Counted from the stretch's first letter, positions 1 to 8,353 are shown. The stretch: DNA of 35,550 bases from Minisyncoccota bacterium (GCA_938023415.1 CALHEE010000031.1:1-35550), one strand, 5' to 3'. A program made the numbers and translations. Notes: generated by a model not told the origin, from the sequence alone.

Positions 1-1
1 T

Positions 2-43
2 ATTTTCATTTGGCCAGGTGAAATTTTAAAGCCAGTTAAATAA
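2..43 (+). CDS. C-terminal tail of an upstream gene (partial)
   Basis: An open frame enters from the left edge and gives 13 residues, IFIWPGEILKPVK, before TAA at 41-43. The next gene's ATG lies one base further on. The tail resembles the end of that next protein (FLPGKILRIEEKR), with the shared pattern PG-(E/K)-IL. This suggests that the upstream gene is a tandem relative of the VirB2-like protein. Thirteen residues are too few to prove it. The tight spacing fits one operon. Confidence 0.5.
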   Translation: MFIWPGEILKPVK

Positions 44-44
44 A

Positions 45-1556
45 ATGAAAAAGTTATTTTTTTTAATCTTTACCTTCTCTTTTCTCCCTTGCTTGATTTT
101 CGCCCAGACTTTTCCTTTAGAAGTTACTTATCCTCGATTCGGTCCCATTGTTTTGCCTTCTTTTACTGAACCTGATGAGTTTTTGCCAAGATACATTGAT
201 TATATCTATCAAGTTTCTACCATCGCCTTTTCTATTTTGGCTTTATTTTCTTTAATTTTAGGGGGGATTTTGTATTTTTCTTCTTTTGGCAATGTAAGTA
301 AACAAATAGAGGCTCGAGAAAGAATTTTGAGTGCCTTTTTGGGAATTTTAATTCTTGCTTCTTCTTTTTTGCTTTTAAGGTCTTTACACCGAAGATTCAC
401 AAGAATTGAACTTGCCCAACTTCACATCCCTTTTGATGAAATCGAAGAAGGAGTATGGCTTTGTAACGAAGAAATGAGAGTAAAAGATCCTTATCTTTCA
501 GAGGAAGTAAAAAGGGATGTTTACTTTTCTTTTGAGCAATATCTTTATTTAAAAGAACTTTTAAGCGAAGATTGGAAAGAACAAGAACTAGAACCTAAAA
601 TTGAAAAAGTGGTGGCAAGTTTGATTAAAACAATTAGAGAGAAATGTCTTCATTTTACAGTAAGCGGTGAAATTCCAGCAGATTTCCGCTATCCAAGCTG
701 GCTTTACATTGTAGGAAATTTTGGAGCTATCTTGCACACTTTCCCCAATTTTAAAGGATATTGTGGTTTACCTTATCTCGTCAGTGGAAAAATCGATTTT
801 AAAAGTACTTATCAGTCAGCTAACCAAGCTTACAGAAACTTTGTTTTAGGAGGACAGCTTCAGACATCAGATCCAAATCTTGTTGCTCCATCTTTTGCCT
901 TTGAGGTAGCTAATCTAACTCTTCCAAAATCTACCATCACTCTCTTTAGTGATTTTAGATTAAACTATGCTGACCATCTCTTAAATGGCCAACCTTCTGG
1001 TCCCTATCCTCAAGAAAACGAAACGACCACGATTACTTTTTATACCTTTAGAAATTTTCACGAGGATCTTCCCTCACAATATCAGCAAACTACCAGCACC
1101 TGTCCCAGACTTTCTGATCCTTTTGAACAAAGCTGTTTAATTGAAATAAACTTAAACATTAAAGATTACTTTGGGCAAAACCCCGTCCAATCTCACCAAT
1201 ACTCCCTCGGCACCACTACCTTTCAGGCAAGGACCATCTCAATTAGGGAAAAATGGGAAAGTATTGATTTAGATAGCTGTTATTCTTTTCAAATAAAAGT
1301 TCCTCAAGAAAAAGAAGGAAATTCTTGGGTAGTAATCCTTTATCCACCATTTCAAACTGTCCCCACTACGACAGAAGAGGTCTTAACAAAACCATTTTTT
1401 TGGTGTGATATCTTTGGAGAATCAGACCGCAATCTTGAAAACAACTACACGAGTTATTTTTGCGAAGATAAAATAAGACAAAAAAGATATCCTTGTGTCG
1501 GACCTGTTTCTTTTTTACCAGGAAAGATTTTAAGGATAGAAGAAAAACGATACTAA
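45..1556 (+). CDS. VirB2/TrbC-like pilin domain fused to a large Cys-bearing exported domain
   Basis: A signal peptide (residues 1-20, ending FA/Q) is followed by two hydrophobic helices (about 55-79 and 95-112). They are joined by a short polar loop containing SKQIEARERI, the arrangement of VirB2/TrbC-type T4SS pilins in Patescibacteria. Such pilins are usually about 100-150 residues; this protein has 503. The extra ~390 residues should face outside, and they contain nine cysteines, which suggests disulfides. I recognise no family in the extension. It has no Shine-Dalgarno sequence before ATG and is followed by virB6. The role as pilin or surface component of the T4SS is inferred from the N-terminal domain and the neighbours. 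It could instead be a structural adhesin that borrows the membrane module. Confidence 0.7.
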   Translation: MKKLFFLIFTFSFLPCLIFAQTFPLEVTYPRFGPIVLPSFTEPDEFLPRYIDYIYQVSTIAFSILALFSLILGGILYFSSFGNVSKQIEARERILSAFLGILILASSFLLLRSLHRRFTRIELAQLHIPFDEIEEGVWLCNEEMRVKDPYLSEEVKRDVYFSFEQYLYLKELLSEDWKEQELEPKIEKVVASLIKTIREKCLHFTVSGEIPADFRYPSWLYIVGNFGAILHTFPNFKGYCGLPYLVSGKIDFKSTYQSANQAYRNFVLGGQLQTSDPNLVAPSFAFEVANLTLPKSTITLFSDFRLNYADHLLNGQPSGPYPQENETTTITFYTFRNFHEDLPSQYQQTTSTCPRLSDPFEQSCLIEINLNIKDYFGQNPVQSHQYSLGTTTFQARTISIREKWESIDLDSCYSFQIKVPQEKEGNSWVVILYPPFQTVPTTTEEVLTKPFFWCDIFGESDRNLENNYTSYFCEDKIRQKRYPCVGPVSFLPGKILRIEEKRY

Positions 1557-1571
1557 AGCAATTTAGGAAAT

Positions 1572-1601
1572 TTGACAAATGTTTTTCCCAAAGAATAAAA
1601 T
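1572..1601 (+). promoter_or_regulatory. Sigma70-type promoter before virB6-like gene
   Basis: TTGACA (1572-1577) is followed after 18 nt by TAAAAT (1596-1601), a 5/6 match to TATAAT. The predicted start point near 1608 is only about 6 nt before the ATG at 1614. The VirB6-like gene may therefore have its own short-leader promoter inside the T4SS operon. Confidence 0.5.
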
Positions 1602-1613
1602 TAAATTAAGGAA

Positions 1614-3560
1614 ATGAAAAAACCAAAAATTAAAAAGGGATTTTTTATTTTAATTTTCTTTTCCCTTTTCTTTCCTTTTTTTGTAAAAGCTCAGGGTCCT
1701 CTTTCCTTTTTCCAATATCTCTTATCAGGTGTTTTTAAAATTTACGAAGCTGGTGTTTTATTCATCCTTTTTCTCAAACTGGCTATCTTAATAGCTTCTT
1801 CTATTTCTGGATTTTTGGCCCTCGGGCTAAGTATAGTTTTACAACCTGGATTAATGGGGAATTGGAGTTATACTCGAAATCCTTTTGTCGATGCTGGTTT
1901 GGAAATTACCCAAGGTTTCATTAGTATTGGATTGGTCTTAGCTTTAGTTTGGATTGCTTTTGCCACCATTTTAAGACTTGAAGGTTACGATACCAAAAGA
2001 TTGTTAGTAAGATTAGCAATCGCTGGTCTTTTAGTCAATTTTTCAAGGGTAATTTGCGGTTTAATCGTTGATGCCAGTAATATTTTTATGTATTATTTCT
2101 CTGATAAAATTGCCGGGGTGGGGATATTGACAAATAATTTGGTTTTAGTGGGAAGACAACTTCTTGAAGCTTTAGCAGCTATTGTCAATCCTTTAGCCTG
2201 GCCAAGAATAATTGCTGAATCGATAATTTTAATTTCTGTTCAATTCTATTTGATTACTCTCTTGCTAGCTTTCTTTTTATTGTTCTTATTCCGTTATGCG
2301 GCAATTTGGATAGCGGTAATTTTAGCTCCAATTGCCTTTGTTTGTTGGATCTTGCCAGCCACTAGAAAATACTGGGAAGAGTGGTGGAAAAATTTTATTG
2401 GTTGGTGCTTAGCTGGGCCAATTACTGCCTTCTTCCTTTATTTGGCAGCAAGAGCTGGAGAAGTGATTGCTCATGGAGGGGGGCAATCTTTAGGTCAACA
2501 GTTAGCCCAAGTTTTTTCTGGGTGGCGGAATATTGCGCCAATCATTCCTCATTTTTTTACGATCGGCCTCTTACAAATGGGAATTGTTTATGGAGTAAGA
2601 GGAGCAGGCTGGGGTGGAGAAATGGCCCTTGCTTTCGCTAAAAGAGGAACAGGTTGGGTAAGAGGAAAAATGGCAGGCTGGGGAATGACGCCTGGAGGAA
2701 TGTGGCGAAGGGCTTTAGGAATGCCTTTGGGTACAACTTTAGAACCAGTATTAGGAAAAGAGAGGGTGGAAAGATGGAGAAAGAGACTTGAAGAAAGAGC
2801 AATGAAAGAAGCTGTGTTACCAAGACCTGGTGAGGGAGTGCCTGGGATGAAAGGAGTGCTTATTCGAACGGTAAGTTGGCCAATTTGGGCTGTGCGTCAA
2901 AAGGTAGGTGAAACTTTTGGGCCTGGTCAGATTGAAGCTGAAAGAAGAGAACTTGAAGTAATAGAAAAAGAAACCTTAGGAAAAAAGGTGGAAGAACAAT
3001 TAGCCCTTTTCCGAAAAGCAAAAACTCCGATTGAAAAATTAGCAAGATTAAGAGCGATAATTAGAGATCGAAATATTGAAACCGCCATGGATGCATTAAG
3101 GTTTGGTGCCTCTGCTATTCAGCAGGCAGAAATAGAAGCTTTATATGAAACGGCAGAAAGATTAGGAAGAGTAGATGTAATTAGAGCTGCCTTTCCTCAA
3201 ATGGCAAGAAGACATTTGCCTCCAGGCACAGTTGGTCAGGCACCTCCTGGAATTACTCAAGCTCAATATGAAACACAACATATTTTCAGACAAATTAGGC
3301 CGGACCATTATTCAAGCATGACCAGGGGTGTTTTGCAAGATAAAGAATTTGTAGAATCTCTGATAAGAATTGGCAGTCCTGTTCACCTCCATGCTTTCCT
3401 CGATAGATTCTACGATGAAGGTGCAGAGGCTTTTGAAGAAAAACTAAAGACGCTCGCCCAAACTGCTGGAATGACCCCAAGGCAATTCCTCCAAAGTGTC
3501 AACCCAAGATTGTATCATTATATCACCAGAGGAGGAGCGAGAGGGTTAATTTATATTTAA
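1614..3560 (+). CDS. VirB6/TrbL-like T4SS inner-membrane protein
   Basis: A signal peptide-like start (ending in KAQ) precedes a stretch of about 340 residues with many hydrophobic helices. The stretch includes a Trp-rich loop (ATRKYWEEWWKNFIGW) typical of VirB6/TrbL polytopic channel proteins of type IV secretion systems. Residues about 350-648 form a soluble tail rich in Arg, Lys and Glu that looks mainly helical and has no domain I recognise. VirB6 is usually about 300 residues, so the tail doubles it, as happens in extended VirB6 proteins. It would form part of the inner-membrane translocation complex with the VirB4 encoded downstream. AAGGAA abuts the ATG too closely to act as a normal ribosome-binding site. 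Confidence 0.8.
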   Translation: MKKPKIKKGFFILIFFSLFFPFFVKAQGPLSFFQYLLSGVFKIYEAGVLFILFLKLAILIASSISGFLALGLSIVLQPGLMGNWSYTRNPFVDAGLEITQGFISIGLVLALVWIAFATILRLEGYDTKRLLVRLAIAGLLVNFSRVICGLIVDASNIFMYYFSDKIAGVGILTNNLVLVGRQLLEALAAIVNPLAWPRIIAESIILISVQFYLITLLLAFFLLFLFRYAAIWIAVILAPIAFVCWILPATRKYWEEWWKNFIGWCLAGPITAFFLYLAARAGEVIAHGGGQSLGQQLAQVFSGWRNIAPIIPHFFTIGLLQMGIVYGVRGAGWGGEMALAFAKRGTGWVRGKMAGWGMTPGGMWRRALGMPLGTTLEPVLGKERVERWRKRLEERAMKEAVLPRPGEGVPGMKGVLIRTVSWPIWAVRQKVGETFGPGQIEAERRELEVIEKETLGKKVEEQLALFRKAKTPIEKLARLRAIIRDRNIETAMDALRFGASAIQQAEIEALYETAERLGRVDVIRAAFPQMARRHLPPGTVGQAPPGITQAQYETQHIFRQIRPDHYSSMTRGVLQDKEFVESLIRIGSPVHLHAFLDRFYDEGAEAFEEKLKTLAQTAGMTPRQFLQSVNPRLYHYITRGGARGLIYI

Positions 3561-3576
3561 AAACAGTTCTTTAAAG

Positions 3577-3602
3577 AAAAAGGTGCCATTCTCTCTGGCA
3601 CC
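3577..3602 (-). terminator. Rho-independent terminator of the KNH-domain gene
   Basis: A 7-bp perfect stem, GGTGCCA / TGGCACC (3582-3588 and 3596-3602), has a 7-nt loop. Read leftward it is followed directly by TTTTT, 11 nt past the stop of the leftward gene. Read rightward there is no T-run, so it mainly serves the minus strand. Confidence 0.75.
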
Positions 3603-3612
3603 CTTAAAGGCT

Positions 3613-4176
3613 CTATTGGATGGTAAACTCTTTGCTTACTGATGAGAGGCTGGTGGTCAGATCGTATATTGAGATTTGGTAGTCGTTTCCTGGAGGAATT
3701 TCAGCTGGAATGAGCCAGGAAAAACCACCACTAGCTGTTGGAGCTCCCAAAGAGATATCCTTAACTAATACTCCCTTTTTTAAAAGTCCAATTCTCAGCC
3801 TTTCTCCGATTACTCCAGAGCCACTCCAGCGAATTTCTAAGGTGCTTCCTTTATTGAAGGTTTCACCACCTTTAGGAAAAAGAAGAGCAAGAGAAAGAGG
3901 TTCTTGAAGTTTTTGCTGAAGTTTTTCGTTTTCTTCAATTAAAGCTTGAAGTTCGTTTCTAATTTCAGCTTCTAAACGCCTGATTGAAGCTTGGAGCTTC
4001 AACTTCTTATTCAATAGGGTGTGAATTTGTAATTGTTGAGCTAAGTCGGTAAGATCTTCTGGAAAAATAGTGGGAAAGCCTCTCTTTAGATCTTGAATTT
4101 TAGCTAAGAATGAAAGGAGTTTCCGCCTTTTTCTCTCTAACTTTTCTATCTCCCTCCTTATTTCCCACTCTTTCAA
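3613..4176 (-). CDS. Coiled-coil protein with C-terminal KNH/Kre9-type (Ser-Thr-rich GPI-anchored family) domain
   Basis: Residues 1-95 are charged and helical, with heptad-like Leu/Ile spacing (coiled coil). Residues about 98-186 form a beta-rich domain with features of the KNH/Kre9 family (PF10342): FPKGGETFNKGSTLEIRWS, WLIPAEIPPGNDYQISIYD and a terminal FTIQ. These domains are usually found in extracellular proteins, yet there is no signal peptide or membrane segment. The start is TTG at 4174-4176, supported by a perfect AGGAGG 6 nt upstream. The gene sits on the opposite strand inside the T4SS locus, with its own promoter and terminator. Its function is unknown; a scaffold or cell-surface role by a non-classical route is conceivable. 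Confidence 0.7.
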   Translation of the reverse strand: MKEWEIRREIEKLERKRRKLLSFLAKIQDLKRGFPTIFPEDLTDLAQQLQIHTLLNKKLKLQASIRRLEAEIRNELQALIEENEKLQQKLQEPLSLALLFPKGGETFNKGSTLEIRWSGSGVIGERLRIGLLKKGVLVKDISLGAPTASGGFSWLIPAEIPPGNDYQISIYDLTTSLSSVSKEFTIQ

Positions 4177-4180
4177 TTTT

Positions 4181-4190
4181 CACCTCCTTT
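4181..4190 (-). promoter_or_regulatory. Canonical Shine-Dalgarno for the TTG-started KNH gene
   Basis: AAAGGAGGTG lies with its AGGAGG core 6 nt before a TTG start codon. It is the only full-consensus ribosome-binding site I found in the window. It shows that anti-SD pairing is probably functional in this organism and it fixes the start of the leftward gene. Confidence 0.8.
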
Positions 4191-4204
4191 CAAGAGCTAT
4201 CTAA

Positions 4205-4233
4205 ATTTAATCATAAATTAGAAATTTTGTCAA
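4205..4233 (-). promoter_or_regulatory. Sigma70 promoter with extended -10 for the KNH gene
   Basis: On the minus strand, TTGACA (4233-4228) is followed after 17 nt by TTAAAT (4210-4205), preceded by TGA (an extended -10). Transcription would start near 4198, giving a leader of about 22 nt that includes the AGGAGG. Confidence 0.65.
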
Positions 4234-4257
4234 GGTCAATTAACTTTTTTCTCTTTT

Positions 4258-4668
4258 ATGGCAGAAGAATATACAAAAAAAGAACTCTGGAAATTGTATA
4301 AAAAACTTCCTGAAGAATTAAAAAAGGCGATTTTTTCTGAAGAAACGGTGGAAGATTTGGACAAAATTGCTCAAAGATATCAGCTTAAAGAAGAAAAGGT
4401 AGAAAAAATAGCAGAAAGAATAACTCATGTCTTTTTAGGACTTTTACCCCCAGATGAATTGGAGGGGGTTTTGGTTAAGGAAGTAAATTTAGATTGGGAA
4501 ACCGCGAGAAAAGTAGCAAGAGAAATTAATCGCTATATTTTTTTTCGGGTGAAAGCTAATTTGGAGAAGCTTTATGGAAAGGAATTAATTCCTATTTTTC
4601 AACCCAAAGAAAAAATTGGAGAAAAAGAAAAATTACCTCAAGATATCTATCGGGAACCTATCGAATAA
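4258..4668 (+). CDS. Small helical protein of the T4SS locus, unknown function
   Basis: This 136-residue soluble protein is rich in Lys and Glu, with no signal peptide or membrane segment. It resembles small conserved Patescibacteria proteins containing an LLPPDELEGVLVKEV-like stretch followed by a helix ending INRYIFF, which tend to lie near PrgI/VirB4 genes. That recognition is from memory and not a defined domain. It lies 37 nt before prgI, co-directional. There is no Shine-Dalgarno sequence. It may be a cytoplasmic accessory of the secretion apparatus, but this is inferred from position only. Confidence 0.65.
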   Translation: MAEEYTKKELWKLYKKLPEELKKAIFSEETVEDLDKIAQRYQLKEEKVEKIAERITHVFLGLLPPDELEGVLVKEVNLDWETARKVAREINRYIFFRVKANLEKLYGKELIPIFQPKEKIGEKEKLPQDIYREPIE

Positions 4669-4705
4669 ATTTGAATTTTTCTAAAATTTTGTTAAAAATT
4701 AACTG

Positions 4706-5119
4706 ATGAGATTTAATGTTCCCCAATTTATCGAATACGAAACGAAATTAATTGGGCCTTTGACCTTAAGACAAGCTCTCTTTATCATTATCCCAGGAGG
4801 GTTTTGTTTTCTTTTGTATCTTGCCTATGCGAAAACGAATTTTGCTCTTTTTTTCTTTCCTTCTTTAATTATCATGGGAGTTAGTTTAAGTATGGCTTTT
4901 TTAAAAGTGGCTGGTCAAAGCTTACCTGCTTTTCTGTTGAACCTTTTAAAATTTATCGTCAACCCGAAAACTTATGTTTGGCGTAAGCCAGCCCAACCAA
5001 TCATGAGATTAGTTTTTAAAACAGAAAAAAAAGAAGAGAAAGAAGAGTCACCCTTAAAAATTCCAGAAGGTAGTCGATTGAAGAGAATTCGAATTCAAAT
5101 TGAAACTAAAACAAAATAA
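4706..5119 (+). CDS. PrgI family membrane protein
   Basis: The N-terminus MRFNVPQFIEYETKLIGPLT and the following two hydrophobic helices (about 24-42 and 46-66) match the PrgI family (PF12666). PrgI is a small inner-membrane component encoded immediately before VirB4 in Gram-positive and Patescibacteria T4SS loci, in the position of VirB3. After a short YVWRKP segment the C-terminus is a basic cytoplasmic tail. The expected VirB4 partners follow 4 nt later. Confidence 0.85.
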   Translation: MRFNVPQFIEYETKLIGPLTLRQALFIIIPGGFCFLLYLAYAKTNFALFFFPSLIIMGVSLSMAFLKVAGQSLPAFLLNLLKFIVNPKTYVWRKPAQPIMRLVFKTEKKEEKEESPLKIPEGSRLKRIRIQIETKTK

Positions 5120-5123
5120 AATT

Positions 5124-5738
5124 ATGCCTTACAAATCCACCCAATTATTTTTAGAGATAGACAAAATTAAAGAAGGGATATTAGTTTTAAAAGATAAAAG
5201 CCTCCATGGGATTTTAATGGTCTCTTCAATAAACTTTGCTTTAAAATCAGAAGAAGAACAAAATGCGATTATTTTTCAGTTTCAAAATTTTCTCAATTCC
5301 CTCGATTTTCCCATTCAAATTGTTGTGCAATCAAGAAGATTAAACATTACTGGTTATTTAGATAAACTAAGAGAAATAGAAAAGTCCCAATCAAATGATC
5401 TTTTAAGAAGACAAACAGCTGATTATCGTCAATTTATTCAAAAGTTAGTTGAAAGCGGACAAATTCTAACGAAAAATTTTTTTGTTGTCGTTCCCTTTTT
5501 TCCAATGGAAATTCCGGGAGTAAAAAAAGGGGAGAGTTTAGAAAAAGAAAAATTTGAACGGGCAAAATTCCAACTTTGGCAAAGAATGGAATTTGTTGCT
5601 TTGGGATTAAAAAGATGCGGTTTAGAATGTGTTCCCTTAAGCACCCCAGAAGTGATTGAACTTTTATGGAGTCTATACCATCCAGAAGAAGCTGAGGTCG
5701 GATATTTCCCAGAAATTCCACCAGAATTTATTATCTAA
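5124..5738 (+). CDS. TraC/VirB4 N-terminal-like protein
   Basis: I chose the ATG at 5124 (MPYKSTQLFLEIDKIKEG), because an earlier in-frame ATG at 5100 would overlap the end of prgI. The 204-residue product resembles the N-terminal, non-ATPase domain of TraC/VirB4 proteins, including the pattern FQNFLNSLDFPIQIVVQSRRLNI. No Walker motif is present. The separate VirB4 ATPase follows 3 nt later. A two-gene split of VirB4 is, to my knowledge, usual in Patescibacteria, so I do not read it as a frameshift. Confidence 0.75.
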   Translation: MPYKSTQLFLEIDKIKEGILVLKDKSLHGILMVSSINFALKSEEEQNAIIFQFQNFLNSLDFPIQIVVQSRRLNITGYLDKLREIEKSQSNDLLRRQTADYRQFIQKLVESGQILTKNFFVVVPFFPMEIPGVKKGESLEKEKFERAKFQLWQRMEFVALGLKRCGLECVPLSTPEVIELLWSLYHPEEAEVGYFPEIPPEFII

Positions 5739-5741
5739 AAT

Positions 5742-7529
5742 ATGAAATTACCATTTTTCAAAAAGAAAGAAGAAAAAATTGGAGAAATTGTTGGCGCTCC
5801 ACCTATTGAATTAAAGGATATCTTAGCTCCCTCCTCTATTACCATCGCCCCAAATTATTTTCTTTTGGGAGGAAGGTTTGCGCGAACTTTTTTTATTTTT
5901 TCTTATCCTCGCTATTTAACCGCGGGTTGGCTTTCTCCGGTCATTAACTTTAATGCCCCAATGGATATTGCCATTCATATTCATCCTTTGGAAACAGGAA
6001 TAGTTTTAAAACAATTAAGAAAAAAATTAACCGAGGTTCAAGCTGAAATTATGGAAAGGGAAGAAAAGGGATTAGTGAGAGAACCAGCCTTAGAAATGGC
6101 CTATCGCGATTTAGAAGAAATGAGAGATAAGTTAGTGAGTGCTCAAGAAAGAATGTTTCGCGTGGGTATTTATTTAACCATTTATGGTAATTCAGAAAAA
6201 GAATTGAAAGATATTGAAACTGATTTAAGATCGATTTTAGAATCGAAATTGGTCTATTTAAAACAAGCTCATTATTATCAGCAAATTGAAGGTTTTGTCT
6301 CCACTTTACCTTATGGGACAGATAAAGTGATGAATCATACTACCTTAAACACTGCTCCTCTTTCCACTACTTTTCCTTTTACCTCTTTTGATTTGAGCTC
6401 AAACGAAGGAATTTTATACGGCATAAATTTGCATAACAATTCTTTGATTCTTTTTGACCGCTTCAGTTTAGAAAATGCTAACTCAGTCGTCTTTGGTAAG
6501 GCTGGCGGGGGCAAAAGCTATATGGTGAAGTTAGAAATTTTACGATCTTTAATGTTGGGAACGGAAGTAATTGTCTTAGATCCAGAAAATGAATACAAAA
6601 CTTTAGCTGGAGCAGTCGGGGGTTCATTTTTTAATATTTGTTTGGGATCCCCTCATCACATCAATCCTTTCGACTTACCTGTACCAAGAGAAGACGAAGA
6701 TCCAGCGACCGTTTTAAGATCAAGTATTATTAATCTGGTGGGCCTAATGCGAATAATGCTGGGAGGATTAACTCCAGAAGAAGACGCCCTCATTGATCGA
6801 GCCCTAACTGAAACTTATGCAGCAAAAGACATCACTCCAGAATCAGATCCTAAAACCTGGCCAGAAAAAATTCCCTTAATGGAAGACTTTGAAGAAATTC
6901 TTTCTCGAATGGAAGGAACAGAATCTTTAGTGAGAAGGGTAAAGAGATTCACGAGAGGAACCTTTGCCCAATTGTTTAATCAGCCAACCAACATTAACAT
7001 CAACAGACCATTTGTTGTTTTTGGAATCAGAGACATGGAGGAAGAATTAAAATCCATTGCCATGTTTATCATTATGAGATACATTTGGAACAAAGTTCGC
7101 TCGGAATTGAAAAAAAGAATTTTGGTCATCGATGAGGCCTGGTGGCTAATGCAAAGTGAAGATGGTGCTTCTTTTTTGTATGGAATTTGCAAAAGGGCGA
7201 GAAAATATTGGTTAGGAGTAACGACCATTACCCAAGATGTGAACGACTTTATGAGATCAGTTTACGGCCAACCTATTATCACCAACTCTTCCTTACAAAT
7301 TATTATGAAACAGTCACCTGCAACCATCGATATCGTCCAACAAACTTTCAATCTAACCGAAGAAGAAAAATATATGCTCTTGGAGGCAGAAATTGGCGAG
7401 GGAATTTTCTTTGCCGGGAAAAAACATGTTTTTTTCAGGGCAGTCGCTTCCTATATTGAAGATCAATTAATCACCACCAGTCCAGAACAAGTGGCCCGAG
7501 CTAGAAAGATGAAGGAAATATTAAAATAA
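5742..7529 (+). CDS. VirB4-like T4SS ATPase
   Basis: This 595-residue ATPase has a Walker A motif GKAGGGKS at about residues 252-259 and a Walker B ILVIDEAWWLM near 458-468. A later TTITQDVNDF segment is typical of the VirB4/TraC AAA-like core. The region before Walker A carries the usual DRFSLENANSVVFGK approach. VirB4 energises assembly and transport in type IV secretion systems at the inner-membrane face. It completes the order virB2-like, virB6, small protein, prgI, traC-N, virB4. No terminator directly follows the stop. Confidence 0.9.
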   Translation: MKLPFFKKKEEKIGEIVGAPPIELKDILAPSSITIAPNYFLLGGRFARTFFIFSYPRYLTAGWLSPVINFNAPMDIAIHIHPLETGIVLKQLRKKLTEVQAEIMEREEKGLVREPALEMAYRDLEEMRDKLVSAQERMFRVGIYLTIYGNSEKELKDIETDLRSILESKLVYLKQAHYYQQIEGFVSTLPYGTDKVMNHTTLNTAPLSTTFPFTSFDLSSNEGILYGINLHNNSLILFDRFSLENANSVVFGKAGGGKSYMVKLEILRSLMLGTEVIVLDPENEYKTLAGAVGGSFFNICLGSPHHINPFDLPVPREDEDPATVLRSSIINLVGLMRIMLGGLTPEEDALIDRALTETYAAKDITPESDPKTWPEKIPLMEDFEEILSRMEGTESLVRRVKRFTRGTFAQLFNQPTNININRPFVVFGIRDMEEELKSIAMFIIMRYIWNKVRSELKKRILVIDEAWWLMQSEDGASFLYGICKRARKYWLGVTTITQDVNDFMRSVYGQPIITNSSLQIIMKQSPATIDIVQQTFNLTEEEKYMLLEAEIGEGIFFAGKKHVFFRAVASYIEDQLITTSPEQVARARKMKEILK

Positions 7530-7818
7530 AGAAAAATCAAATCTTTAAATTTTTCCTTCCTTTGCCAACTTCTTTCAACTCAAGTTCTAAAAATTGCTCC
7601 TTCCTCCCTTGCCCTTTTAAACTCTTCTTCAAAAAATGGTCCAAAAGTAAAAGTTTTAAAAATTTCTTTATTTAAAAAGCTAAAAGCTAGCTTGCACTTA
7701 ACTTTGGCTTTTTTAATTTGAGAGATTAATGAAGGAGTTTTATTTTCGAGATGGAAAATCTCTTTCTCAAAGATTGAAGCAAATTTGAATTTAAGATGAA
7801 AAATTCTTGCGGTTAAAA
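7530..7818. other. Gene-poor stretch between virB4 and the jag terminator
   Basis: There is no convincing gene on either strand. One leftward frame stays open for 85 codons (7837 down to 7580), but its only start is a GTG inside a terminator hairpin. It has no ribosome-binding site and encodes a Phe/Lys-rich product I do not recognise. The stretch may be a long virB4 3' untranslated region or a decayed gene. Confidence 0.4.
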
Positions 7819-7844
7819 AAGGTGGACATTTAACCACCTTTTTG
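7819..7844. terminator. Bidirectional terminator
   Basis: A GGTGG / CCACC stem (7821-7825, 7834-7838) has an 8-nt loop and is flanked by an A-run on the left and TTTTT on the right. It can therefore terminate both strands. It lies about 50 nt past the leftward jag stop and about 290 nt past the virB4 stop. Confidence 0.75.
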
Positions 7845-7894
7845 TGAAAAAATAAAAGAAACTCCTCAAATCAGAAAAGTAATTAATTTTCTAA

Positions 7895-8353
7895 TTAAGG
7901 ATAGGGCCTGATAATTACTTGTCTTTTTGGTTCTTGTCCGGTACTTTCAGTAGTGACATCTGATCTGGTGGCCAGTTCTAAATGAATGATCCTTCTTTCG
8001 TAAGCAGGCATAGGCGGAAGAACTTTCTCTTTTTTCGTTAAAGCAACTTCATCAGCTAGTCTTTGGGCTAAATCTTTTAGGTATTTAATCTTTTTCTCTT
8101 TGTAATCATTAATGTCTAAGTCAATGTAAAAATTTTCTTTAAATTTTCTTTTTAAAATTGCCTTCAAAAGATGCTGAATTTCAAAAAGAGTCTCTCCTCC
8201 TTCTCCAATAATCATTTGAGGATCTTTTACTTTCAGGTCCACAGGTAAGGTTAAGTCTTGCCAAGGCTGAATTTCTATTTGAACTTCAAAGCCCATTTTG
8301 GCGAAAAACTCAGCGATCACTTTTTTTATTTCTTCTAAATTTTCTTTGATCAT
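7895..8353 (-). CDS. jag: Jag/KhpB RNA-binding protein (KH + R3H)
   Basis: The 152-residue protein has a KH-like core with the loop IIGEGGETL near residues 48-56. A C-terminal R3H domain follows, with MPAYERRIIHLELA (conserved R-x3-H). In other bacteria Jag/KhpB/EloR binds RNA and affects cell-wall elongation. Its N-terminus is shorter than in Firmicutes, without the full Jag-N extension. Its start overlaps the yidC stop by 4 nt (ATGA), so the two are translationally coupled. It is the last gene of the leftward rpmH-rnpA-yidC-jag operon. Confidence 0.9.
   Translation of the reverse strand: MIKENLEEIKKVIAEFFAKMGFEVQIEIQPWQDLTLPVDLKVKDPQMIIGEGGETLFEIQHLLKAILKRKFKENFYIDLDINDYKEKKIKYLKDLAQRLADEVALTKKEKVLPPMPAYERRIIHLELATRSDVTTESTGQEPKRQVIIRPYP

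Noticed and set aside
5100-7529. Frameshifted VirB4
   Set aside because: The two genes are separated by a clean stop and a proper ATG. The first has only the N-terminal TraC-like domain and the second has a complete ATPase, so a natural split fits better than a break.
7580-7837. 85-codon leftward frame as a gene
   Set aside because: The only start is GTG within a terminator stem, with no ribosome-binding site and no known family. It is kept as a low-interest observation only.
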